Shown here: positions 1-10,341 of the stretch, in pieces
How positions within the stretch are numbered: position 1 is the stretch's first letter
Layout of the letters: every line of letters begins with the position of its first letter
From: Circinella minor
Taxonomy: Eukaryota > Mucoromycota > Mucoromycetes > Mucorales > Lichtheimiaceae
DNA length: 64,000 nucleotides
NCBI GenBank assembly: GCA_016758965.1
Contig: JAEPRB010000100.1
Location: forward strand, 1-64,000
Direction of reading: 5' to 3'
Notes under the pieces: generated by a model
The model's database searches: none
The model's input: only the letters and a program-made list of their open reading frames with translations
Told to the model about the DNA's origin: nothing
Made by a program: the position numbers and the translations under genes

Positions 1-150
1 CTGCACCAGTATCTGCTTTACCTTGCCATCCACCAATCATTTTGGAGTTGTCCTTCGCAATTTTGCGGTTGTCGGCGATAAGCTTTTCTGAAAGCAAATC
101 ATCTGTTTCGTCGTTGGAACGTACTTGCAAATTTTGGGGACTCGTTTTAT
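1..150 (-). CDS. Possible partial CDS running off the left edge
   Basis: The minus strand is open from about 150 to 1 and reads as a hydrophilic, charged stretch (…NDETDDLLSEKL…, then …KMIGGWQGKADTGA at the edge). The amino-acid mix looks more like coding sequence than the AT-rich flank, and base composition changes abruptly near 130. No family is recognisable. No start codon precedes it in frame, so it would be either an internal exon with an upstream splice site I cannot place or a start at the methionine of KMIGG. The other five frames look worse. Only the sequence to the left of the window could settle it. Confidence 0.3.
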
Positions 151-877
151 CACATTCTTTTAGAAAAAAAAGGTTTATTGAATTCATTAGATTCTTTTAT
201 TAAAACTTATGTAATGTATGAGAAGAAAAAAGTTTGTTTATCAGATATTATAAAGATCAAGATATTGAAGTCCTCTCCCCCCCCCACACACACACTCCTC
301 ACACAACAAAAAGCAATTCAAACGAATACGTAAAAATGTGTATCATACAAAAAATGTTTTTTCCCTCCCATTTTGATTAATCTTGGAACAAGTTATTGTC
401 ATGACAACAAAACAATATAATTTAAATATGTTTTTCAAAGTACATAGTAACATAGCAACAAAAATTAAAAAGTAAACTCTTGTTTTGCTATTTCTTTTTT
501 TTTTTTATCTAACTAACTGAACTTGGGACTAAAACCCTCCTCACCTTTAATAATTTATATTGTTTCTTGTTAAATGAATAAGTTTATATTGATAAAATCA
601 TTTGAAAAATACTGGGTTTTTTATATTAGAATAGTTGTGAAAGGAAAGGGATCTATTTATTTCGGTTTTATACCTAGTACGGCCCTTAATGAAATGAAAT
701 CCTTTGCGGCCGATGAATTCAACTGCCAATAACCAAAAGACAAGTTCCTCTTTTTGTTCCTTTTTTTTTTTCTGCATATGGATGTCCTATTGTCGTTTGA
801 CCTAGTTTTTTTTTTTTTTTTTTGAGGTGTTTTTTTAAACTCTTTTTTTTTTATATATCTAATTAAATTTTATAACG
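151..877. other. AT-rich intergenic region, promoter side of the DnaJ gene
   Basis: No ORF or RNA gene is visible. It carries a CCCCCCCC-ACACAC stretch near 278–296 and several T-runs. The two largest T-runs (about 806–823 and 842–851) lie just upstream of the DnaJ start codon, a pattern repeated at other genes in the window. Confidence 0.5.
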
Positions 878-2532
878 ATGCGTCAGTTTGCCATTTGGCT
901 TTTACTTTTAGTAATACTAATTATAGTAGAAGCTGGCAAAGACTATTATAATATTTTGGACGTCCCACGTGATGCAACTAAAAGTCAGATCAAAAAGCAT
1001 TATAAAAAATTATCAAGAGTATACCATCCAGATAAGAATCCCGGTAATAAAGATGCTGAAGAAAAATTCATGGAACTTTCCAATGGTAAATATATTTTGG
1101 TTTTCTTATCTTTTTTTTTTATTTTTATTTTTCTTATATAAGAATGGTGAAGGATGTGGTGGTAGTGAGAATAGAATTGCAATTCATTAAAACTATTTAT
1201 TATTATTTTTATATTAGCTTACGAAATATTGATGGATGATGAAAAACGTGGTATTTATGATCGTTATGGTGAAGAAGGTCTTGAACAACATAAGAATGGT
1301 GGTGGTGGTGGAGGTTTTCATAATCCATTTGATATGTTTGCTCAGTTCTTTGGTGGTGGTGGTGGTGGATTTGGTAAGTATTATTATTATTATTTTATTT
1401 TTAACAAAGATGCATGACAACCGCGAAAAAAAAAAAAAAAAAAAAAAAAAGAGAGAGAGAATAACAAAATATATGTATAAAAAAAAAAAAGGTGGTGGAA
1501 GAGCTCAACAAGAACGAAAAGGACCCGATATGCAAGTAGAATTAGAAGTATCATTAGAGGATCTTTATAATGGTGCAACAGTTGAACTGGATGTTTCCAA
1601 ACAAACAGTATGTGATCATTGTCATGGAAGTGGTGCAAGACGATCAGAAGATATTCAAACATGTCAAACATGTCAAGGTCGTGGTGTTACTGTTACGCGT
1701 GTACAATTAGGACCTGGTATGGTACAACAATTTCAACAAACTTGTAATCAATGTGGTGGTAAAGGCAAGACGATTCGTGCCACTTGTCCTGCTTGTAAAG
1801 GACATAAGGTTCAACGTAGCAATGAACAATATACTTTATCGATTGAAAAAGGCATGAAGAATGGTCAAACGACGGTAGGTTATATTTATATTTATACTAT
1901 TATTTTTTATACACATGTTACTAATAAAATCCTCTTATGAATTTTTTTTTTTGGGGGGGGATTGATTTGTATAAATTATTATAATAAATAGGTATTAGAA
2001 GAAGAAGGAGATGAATATCCAGATGCTATTCCAGGAGATATTATTTTTACAATTTCTACCGTACCTCATCCATTATTTGATCGACAAGGTGATAACTTGT
2101 ATACTACACAACAAATTACACTTATTGAAGCTCTTGTTGGATTTGAAAAGACTTTAAAACATTTAGATGATTCAGTGATTACATTAAAACGTGATGGTGT
2201 AACACAATATGGGTTCGTACAGACGATCAAGGGATCTGGAATGCCTCATTTTGATCATCCAAACCAACACGGAGATCTTTTTGTAGAATATAAAGTTGTT
2301 TTCCCAACTAGCATCGATAAAGATACAGTAGAATGTAAGTACTTTATTTATTTTATTTTATTTTTTTTAAAAAAAAAAGATGATCATGGTGATGAGTGTG
2401 CGGGAGGAGAAGGGACTTTGTATTATTATTTGAGATTATGTTTACTAATACACAAAATTTATTTTATAATTTACAGTACTTAAACAAGGTGCACATTTTC
2501 CTACACCTGAATTAGTTCATGAAGAGTTATAG
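878..2532 (+). CDS. SCJ1: ER-lumenal DnaJ/Hsp40 co-chaperone (Scj1/ERdj3-like)
   Basis: Five exons (878–1085, 1218–1373, 1492–1874, 1992–2334, 2477–2532) join in frame to 381 residues. Residues 1–19 are a hydrophobic signal peptide ([11 protein letters not shown]…). A J domain follows with the HPD motif at 50–52 that stimulates Hsp70 ATPase, then a Gly/Phe-rich linker with runs of glycine. A zinc-finger domain starts at Cys161 with four CxxC repeats ([32 protein letters not shown]); the last lacks the usual final GxG. The C-terminal substrate-binding domain contains GDIIFTI and GDLFVEYKV. The protein ends HEEL, a variant of the KDEL/HDEL retrieval signal. Signal peptide plus retrieval tail place it in the ER lumen as a partner of BiP/Kar2. 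Splitting Gly-rich segments with introns is odd but all phases agree. Confidence 0.93.
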
Positions 2533-4075
2533 AGAGAAAAGAATTATATATATAAAAAAAAGGAAACATTATAATAATAATAATAATGTCATTCGTTTTA
2601 TAACAACTTTTTGTTTTGTTTTGTTTCTAAAACATAAACATTTACAAGTCCCTGAGGGATAAGTAATTTACACATATTATATTGATCGAGAATAAAAAAA
2701 AATCCCAAAATTCGGGCTGCATTTGATTGACAAAAAAAGAAATTAAAAAGCATATACGCTTTCATCCTTTGCTAAATATCTTTATTTTCTTTTTCTCTTC
2801 AAATCATTGAATCAAGTCAGAAATTTTGATTTGAGTTTATGTTATTATTGGCACAACATGATTGTTGTTTCTATCTATTTTATCGATTTCTTTACTTACA
2901 TATACAATATTGACTCATGATCCGCGTTCATTGTATGTATACCTACATTGTTTATATAAGTGGTCACGAAATGAAGGAATGTTTATATATGTTTTAGGAA
3001 GTAAATTTGGTTGAAAACTGAAATAGAAAATATTTTTTCGTACGTATTTGCCACTTTTTTTTATTTTTATTTATTTTTGTTACCTATACGTACTTATAAT
3101 TTAGTAATAATAATAGCGCAGTCTACATATAGTATAATTATTATTATTGTTATTATTCTCAGTGGCATGTGTTATGTTATCTCATAATTTTATATATAAT
3201 AAATTTAATTCATTCATATAAAACAAAAAAGAAATGATATATAATTGATTCAATGTATTGTTAGTTTTGAAGATTTTAATTTCTATATTAGTTTTCGCGA
3301 TATAATTCCGTCTAAAAAAGAAAAGTCATCAGTGTAGAGCATAGCAGCACACGTTGTCATAGGAACAATTGTTTACGTTTTTTCTTGGTTGTTAAATGTA
3401 ACAGCAAAATAAACAAAAAAAAAAAAAAATTGCGCACAAGAATTATCTCGTTTTCACACGTTTTTATTTACAACACCCCCATCTTCATCATCATTATCAT
3501 CATTCACTACTATAATTAACTATTTACCATCCTAACTTACTCTATTAACCAAATTACAAAGTTTTAACTTAATTGTCAATTTGGGACCCCTTCATCATCA
3601 TGTGAGTTAACCATTTTTTTTTTTTTAGCTTTTTTTTTATATAATTCTGAAAAAAGAAACCACAAACAATCCATTAACTCTTGCTCTTATTCCTGCTAGT
3701 ACACCATAATATATATAAAAGAAAATAATGGGTTCTATAACCCATGTTATAGGTGCCACCAACATCAGCATCATTATCCAAACCATGACACAATACTTTT
3801 ATATAAAAATGTATACAAAGTTATATCATTATTTTATTTTATTTTTTACTTTTAAAAGTATACTTCACTTATAAGGTTTTCTTCTGATCTGTTTTAGCTT
3901 GTAACAATTTGTAAAAACCCCCTTTTTACATCCCCCAGTTGATCGTCTGTTTTTTGTTTTTTTTTTAACTCTCCTGTTCTTCTCATACTAATTCTATTTT
4001 TTTTTTTACATATATCATACTAATTAAAGAAACAATAACAAAAGAAACAAAAAAAAAAAGTTATATATAAAAAGG
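2533..4075. other. Intergenic region without a visible gene
   Basis: About 1.5 kb of AT-rich sequence between two plus-strand genes. I see no ORF of substance, no tRNA-like fold and no element ends. Pyrimidine and T-rich stretches (3600–3640, 3950–4005) lie nearest the downstream start codon and probably belong to its promoter. Confidence 0.5.
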
Positions 4076-4721
4076 ATGGCATTTTATCCAGCAACAAATT
4101 TATATCCTTCACCAAGACCTTATCAACCAGGAATGATTCCACCTCCACTTGCAGCTCAACCTTATACGCCAACTCCTCCAATGGGTATGAATCCTTTTAC
4201 ACCTTCTTCTGTTGATCCATTAGTAATGCATTCAGCTCTTCAACCTCCACCACCAATAATTTCACCACCAGGAGGTAAAACATAACTTAAAAATTAAAAA
4301 TTATATAAGAGAGAGAAAGAGACGCGCCATTTTTTTTTTGTGCTTACTCTTTTATACTATCAAAAAAAAAACAGGTACACCATTAGATATGAGGAGTATG
4401 CCTCCACCTATACCAGGATCTCTTCCACCTCCGAGATTTATACCTGGATTTATACCGAAACAATTGGATTGTTGGAGCGAATGTGTTGGCTGGTACGTAA
4501 TTGTACTTTTTTTTTTCTATCTCTTCCTTCTTAAAATCTGGTAGTAGATTATTGAAAACTATATTTCGATGATATATATATATATATATATAAAGAAATA
4601 TTAACTGTTATTTTTTTCGTTTTCATATATGTATACTACGTATAGTCTGGCAATAACACTTTGTTGCTGCTTTTTATGTGATGATTATAATAACGAATTT
4701 GATCAACCATATATTCCATAA
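4076..4721 (+). CDS. Small proline-rich protein with a cysteine-rich CYSTM-like C-terminus
   Basis: Three exons (4076–4274, 4375–4492, 4646–4721) join in frame to 130 residues. The first 90 or so residues are rich in Pro, Tyr and Met (YPSPRPYQPGMIPPP…) with no fold expected. The tail reads LDCWSECVG, then CLAITLCCCFLCDD, a short hydrophobic helix studded with cysteines and followed by acidic residues. This layout matches the CYSTM (cysteine-rich transmembrane module) proteins, small tail-anchored or palmitoylated membrane proteins linked to stress tolerance in fungi and plants. A gene of the same design lies at 60776–61204. The family call rests on pattern recognition of the tail, so function stays open. 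Confidence 0.75.
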
Positions 4722-5864
4722 ATTCAATAGATAATTTTTATTTTTATTTTGTTATATATATATATACTACGTACATATTCTTCTTTTGTTCTTCTTATTA
4801 TTATTATTCCTTTTTTTTCCTCGGCTTGTTGTAGATCATAGGGACACATAATAAATGCAAAACATTTCATCATAAGAATTATAAAGTATGCACTAATGTA
4901 TTGGTGGAGACACAAAAAAAAAGAGGAGAAAGAGATTTTTTTTCATTCAAGCGCATGATCAACATTTGTTTATACACACATGCACGAATGATACAAGATC
5001 TACTCTCAAAATACGTAAAAATAAAAAAACAGGGTGTGAAAATGTTTGACATATTATGTAGACTATAATTGAGTGATGTTTGACATATTGAAAAGTATAG
5101 TAGTTATACCCCAAGTATAAAAACATATTCATATAACAAAGTATATAGGTATGATGATGCTCGAAAAATAAAAATAAAAACGGTTGATATTCTTTTCCTT
5201 TAAGGAAATAATAGACAAGAATATCACTACATTTACAAAAAATATATTATGAATAACAGTCTACATGTATTTTAAGGTTCATTATATGTCATATATGTAT
5301 TAAATGCACTCCTTTTATAAAAGCAAACTTACACAAAAAAAATAAAACAAAGAGCGTCATAATATATACGTACGCATACAGAGATTAGTAGTTATAATAC
5401 TAGTGCTAACATATTATTATGTTTTACCAAACACTGGGAATAATATTATCAATAAAGAATGAAAAGACTTATTGACTACGTGCAAGGTAATTTGAATATG
5501 TATACCGATGGTAAAATATGCCAATAGTTAAGTTGTTTGTTTATATACGTATGCTATTTTTTTTTCTTTCGTACAACCGTCGATCGTAAATTCGTATTAG
5601 ATGGTAGTAGTTTATGATTTACTAGTACAATGGTGTCATTTTATATTACAAACAAAACAAAACAAAAAAATATTACAACACAATAGTGAAAGTAAATTGT
5701 TACACCAATTAGGGTCATTTTTGATTAAAATGTATACTACGTATGTACAACACTTAAAAAACAAGTAACAATTATAATAATATATATTGCATTAATTATA
5801 CGTAAAAAGAGTATGATAATAACAAACAGATGTAATAAATAATATATAATAATTAAAAGAAGGA
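4722..5864. other. Convergent intergenic region
   Basis: About 1.1 kb between the 3' ends of a plus and a minus gene. No gene seen. The palindrome TACGTA occurs several times inside the longer string TATACTACGTA (near 4632, 4764 and 5732), more regular than expected for random AT-rich DNA but without known meaning. Confidence 0.45.
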
Positions 5865-6812
5865 TCAACTAAAATTATTCTGAACACATTTTTGTATATA
5901 TTTCAAAGATCCATGTCTCCATCGATACCAAGCCATTGCTTGTAAAAGAGTATCTGCCATATCATCTTGTTTTGTTTCATATAAAAATCCATCCGTGAGT
6001 TCTTGTCGATTAACTCTTATTAACGACGTATCATCCTTTTCTAACCAATCTTTAACTAGCGCAACACATGCTTTTTTCTTATAACGATTCATTTTAGCTC
6101 TTGTAGAATCTGGTGGAGGTGGAGAAATTACTTGTTCCCAATCTTCGCGCCATATACGATCGACTGCTTGACGAGAGATAGCTTCCATTACTACTGAAGA
6201 AGTAGAAGAAGCCATGACTTCATATAAAGCATACCATAACATGGCCTCGATTGTATTGACACGAATTGTATGTTCAAAAACATTAGGACTACCATTATCA
6301 CGATATCGTTGTTGTTCCATTACAATAGCTTCAACACGCACTCCATCCTTGAGCATAGGTAATATTTGTTTTTGAACATAATTACGCATAATAGGTGCAG
6401 CTGCAGATGGATGAAAATTTTCCAGTTGTAAATCTGTACGACACCATTCCATAATGGTGTTATTGTGATCCAGCTTTACGTGTGCAAGATTACGATAACC
6501 TACATCAAATGAAAGAATGGACTTTGGAATGGATCGTTCAGGATTGAATTCATTGCTTGTTGTTTTCTGACCATGGGTAATAATGGTTTTGAAATGATTA
6601 TCAAGACGATTACAAAGATCAGCTTTTTTACCACTTGAAGCAATACCACATTGTCCAGCGATCGTTTTGAGATCATTTACTTTAAGTTTCTTTAAACTAT
6701 AAAAAAAAAAATTAGTAAGTTAGATGGATATGGTGTAACCCCCCGCCCCCTAAAAATCTTACCTAGATGTAACAGCATCTTGAACAACGCGTTGTGAAGT
6801 TTTGAGTAACAT
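5865..6812 (-). CDS. CCE1: Mitochondrial Holliday-junction resolvase, Cce1/Ydc2 family, with SAP domain
   Basis: Two exons (6812–6763, 6696–5865) join in frame to 293 residues. An N-terminal SAP-type DNA-binding motif spans about residues 17–50 (LKVNDLKTIAGQCGI…). The RNase H-fold catalytic core follows. The first acidic residue is Asp81 in LSFDVGYRNLAHV, matching the family's DxGxxNLA motif; the second is Glu144 in VMEQQRYR; the last acidic cluster is Asp261/262/265 in QDDMADTLLQ. All four expected acidic positions are present, so the enzyme should be active, cutting four-way junctions in mitochondrial DNA. I start at MLLKTSQRVV, a short basic, Ser/Thr-containing leader suited to mitochondrial import. 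An upstream ATG at 6983 would need a further intron and gives a poor protein. The start lies 206 bp from the divergent oxygenase gene. Confidence 0.88.
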
Positions 6813-7018
6813 TTCTACATTATAGGAAAAGCACCAGACAAAAAAAAAATAATTTTCTTTTTGTACTCCTTTGAAACAAAAAGAACAATGAAATTTGAAA
6901 TTATGATAATCCTTTATCTTACCCCTGAATATTAAAAATGTTTCTTTTATAAAATAGACTTGTTTCTCGAGAACTTTAGACATTTCATCATTTATTTTTT
7001 ATTTTTTAAATTATTATT
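6813..7018. promoter_or_regulatory. Short shared (bidirectional) promoter region
   Basis: Only 206 bp separate the divergent start codons of the Cce1-like gene and the carotenoid oxygenase gene. The stretch is AT-rich with A- and T-runs at 6840–6849 and 6993–7018. Shared control is an inference from geometry; I see no recognisable light-response or other known element. Confidence 0.4.
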
Positions 7019-9118
7019 ATGCGTACACCAGCCGCTTTGAATCCAAATAAAGGTGAACCAGCACCTTCACCCGTTGGATTTGATAATGTCCCTGCTTGTG
7101 AAGAACCTATTGTGGTCACTATTAAAGGAAAAATCCCATCATGGGTAAATGGTGTACTTTATCGTACAGGTTGAATTTAATTTCATTTTGGTTTAAAGGG
7201 TACTTATCCCATCCACATTCACTAATTTTCGTTTTTTCTTCTTCTTCTAAAAAAAAAGGATCTGGTCGATATAATATCTTAATGGATAATGGAGATACAC
7301 ATCATATTGGACATCCTTTTGATGGACTTGCTATACTTCATCGATTCGAGATTTCGGGTCAAACCCAAACTGTAAAGTATACTTCACGACATACTTCCCA
7401 TGGTCTTGAACAACGCATTCGTGATGATGATAAAACTTTACTTACTTTTGGTCCTGATCCTTGTAAAACTATCTTTGGTCGTATGCAAACTTTTTATCAT
7501 CATATCACCGAGTTTCATCAAACCATGGCTAGACAAGAAGAAGATCCAGAATATGATATGGTGAATGTGACTATTACACCTAATTTTCCTATTGGTAAAA
7601 GACTTGAACAAGAAACAGGTGTTAAACGTGGTGAAGCTGTTGTAGTGAAACGAGATGCTGATACATTGCAACTTGTAGATAAGGAAACTTTAAGTAAGTA
7701 TAATCCCTTCCCTCCTTCTATTTTTTTTTATTATATTCATACATCAGAACACAATTATTCTTGTAAAAAAAAAAGGTTTACGTCGAAACTTATTCTTGTA
7801 TATTTGATCTATTGATATAGAGCCATTGAAAATGTTTACATATTCTCATGTAGATAAAAAGTTATGGGGCATGTTATGTTCATCACATCATCAATATGAT
7901 GAAGAAACCAATGAATATGTAAATTTTATGGTTCGACTTGGCCCATTCCCTAGTTTTCAAACATTTACGATCGGTCCATATGCTCCACAACCAGGAAAAG
8001 AAGAAGAAGATATGCCACCTTCTGAAACAACTGTACATGAACCTATTTGGCGTCACTTGGGTTCTTGGAATACAATGGAAACTCTTAAACCTGCCTATAT
8101 CCATTCTTTCAATATGACAAAAAACTATATCATTGTACCCAACTTCCCTTACTATTATGCATTTGGAGGTGTTGCTGCCATTTATTATTCAAACGCATAC
8201 CAAACTTTTCATTGGGATGGAAGTCGCCGTACGCTTTTCCATGTGATTGACCGTCATACCAAACGTCATGTTGCTACCTATGAAGCTGAACCATGTTTTG
8301 GATTTCACTCTGCCAATGCTTGGGATGAAGAAGTGCCACTTCCAGGTGGTGGTACGGAGCGTGTGATCTATTTCGATTACTGCATGTATGAAAACACAGA
8401 TATTGTGGATGCAAGTTTTGAACTTGGAAAAGCACCTAGTGGAAAAGTAGACTTGGATCAAGTACAACCTGCCCGATTTGTAGTCAAAAAGAAAGCACAA
8501 GGCAAACCAGGCAATAAAATTGCCCCTGCTCAAGTGAGACGCTATCGATTAGGTCAAGTACCACGTAGTGATGATAATGAACGTCCATGGACAGGGACAG
8601 GTTGGACAGGTGGTTATTTATTTAGTGGTATGAGAGAATATAACAAACGGCGTATTGCCTCTTATACTGTTTTGGCTCAAGATGTAGAATTGCCTCGTTT
8701 TAATCAACAATACAATCTTAAGAAATATCGATATCTTTATGGTGTGTGTGAATCAAGATTCGCTCCTTCTTATGCGTCTGGATCTGTTGTAAATGGATTA
8801 ATCAAGGTGGACCTTGACAATCCTTATCTTGGACCTAATACAGATCAAGCAAGTACAGCTAAAATTTGGGATACACCTGGTTGTAGTTGCTCTGAACCCG
8901 TTTTTATACCTAATCCTGATGGAACAGCTGAAGATGATGGTGTCATTCTTTCTGTCGTAAATGAAGAAACTGAAAAAAATGGCCAATCCTTTTTTATGCT
9001 TATTCTTGATGCTCAATCCATGAAAGAAATCGGTCGATCTATGCTTGGTCCATTTAATGCCCTTACACTCCATGGATCCTTTGTTGATTCCAACGGTATT
9101 GGCATTGCTATCAATTAA
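7019..9118 (+). CDS. Carotenoid cleavage oxygenase (possible trisporoid pathway enzyme)
   Basis: Three exons (7019–7169, 7259–7693, 7821–9118) give 627 residues, a usual length for the RPE65/carotenoid oxygenase family. The start of the fold reads GKIPSWVNGVLYRTGSGRY, the family's first blade. Four iron-binding histidines can be assigned: His218/219 in CSSHHQYD, His290 in YIHSFNMTKNYI, His358 in FGFHSANAWDE and His613 near the end in LHGSFVDS. The enzyme should cleave a carotenoid or apocarotenal double bond with O2 and Fe(II). In Mucorales two such enzymes (CarS and AcaA in Phycomyces, Tsp3-type in Rhizopus and Mucor) make the C18 precursor of trisporic acids from beta-carotene. If this is a Mucorales genome, this gene is a candidate, but I cannot say which cleavage step it performs. 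Confidence 0.92.
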
Positions 9119-9286
9119 TTAAAAATAACCAGCTCATTTTTTTTCCTTCCCAACCCTTCCTTCTCATCATCATCATAATAATAATATTTTTTTGTAATAA
9201 CGTGTTTTTTTTGGAATCCGGCATGTTTTAATCCTTTTCTTGTTTATTATTTTACAATAAAGAAATATAAAAACACATCATCATGT

Positions 9287-10022
9287 TTAGAAAACAAGAG
9301 CAGCACCCTTGGTCTTCTTGTCACCACCCAATTCAAAGTGCTTACAACGCTTGATAGGAAGTTGCATCTTGTACTTACAAGCTATTTTTTTAATTTGTAA
9401 ATTATTTACTTGTTAATAAAGAAAAAATATTTTTTTTTGTTTTATTCCTTCTTTTATTATCTATCATTTCTTACCAGTACATTCCAAACGAAGGACAATC
9501 TTCTTGGTAGTCTTGGCTTTCTTGTGGAAAACGGGCTTGGTTTGACCACCATAACCGGATTGCTTACGATCGTAACGACGCTTACCTTGAGCAGCCAAGG
9601 AAGCCTTACCGGTCTTGTATTGAGTGACCTTGTGAGGGGTGTGCTTGCGGCACTTGGCGCCCTTGCAGTAAGTGTTGCGGGTCTTGGGAATGTTAACCTA
9701 AAACAAATGCATCACATGTTAAAAAAAATTGGGAGTTCTTTTCCATTGTATAATAAAAGAATAGTCGATTCCGCGCAGCTGCATTGAACTTTTTTTTTTT
9801 TGTTGAAGAGCAAAAAAAAAAAAAGAGTTCATTAATGTTTTTTTTTTTCGTGTTGAATCGTTTCTAATGTAATTTGTTTTTGAATTTTTCTTTTTTTTAA
9901 AAAGGTTGAATTTTTCGGTTCGTTTGATGATTTTCTTCTATATGTCGGATGGATGCAGCTGCGATATGGATCGATGGATTGATAGAATGGATGTATATTA
10001 TGATGGATGGATTGCTTACCAT
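9287..10022 (-). CDS. RPL42: 60S ribosomal protein eL42 (L44/L36a)
   Basis: Three coding exons: the start codon alone (10022–10020), 9697–9475 and 9381–9287, joining to 106 residues, exactly the family length. The sequence runs [20 protein letters not shown] and ends [13 protein letters not shown], with paired cysteines of the zinc motif (CKGAKC early, CTACKY late). It sits at the E site of the large subunit. The first coding exon contains only ATG, with GTAAG immediately after it, as in many fungal ribosomal protein genes. Intron 1 (9698–10019) is rich in ATCCAT motifs on the coding strand, also found in intron 1 of the nearby eS1 gene. Confidence 0.95.
9698..10019 (-). promoter_or_regulatory. 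First intron of eL42 with clustered ATCCAT motifs
   Basis: Between about 9940 and 10015 the plus strand carries repeated GGATGG/ATGGAT units, so the coding strand reads repeated ATCCAT. The first intron of the second ribosomal protein gene in the window has the same motif. Intronic control sites are common in fungal ribosomal protein genes; a regulatory role here is inferred. Confidence 0.35.
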
Positions 10023-10341
10023 GGCGAATACCCAGAAAAGAGAAGGAGTGTATATTACATACAACACACAATCATCTAGTCAGCGGCTGCCGGGTTGAGT
10101 CTGAAATCAATTTCCTTTTTTGCTATACTTCATCAATTTGTTTGTTGCCTGAGTCTTCTAAGTACCTGAATTTTTGAAACCTCAAAACCCTCTCACTAAA
10201 CCTTCATGTTGAATGATAACAATAAAAAAAAATTTACAACATACAATTAAATTATTATACAATGTTACGAATAATAATCAAATTTATGTTATTTATTTAC
10301 TAAATTTACATTCATATAATTTTTATTCATATTACGTATTG
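10023..10341. other. Intergenic region between eL42 and the amidohydrolase gene
   Basis: About 320 bp that must hold the eL42 promoter (upstream on the minus strand) and the 3' end of the amidohydrolase transcript. The right half is very AT-rich. No specific site recognised. Confidence 0.4.

Noticed and set aside
6759..6983. Upstream ATG (6983) as the start of the Cce1-like protein
   Set aside because: Reading through gives a Phe/Tyr-rich stretch unlike the family; a further intron would be needed. MLLKTSQRVV gives a sensible import leader.
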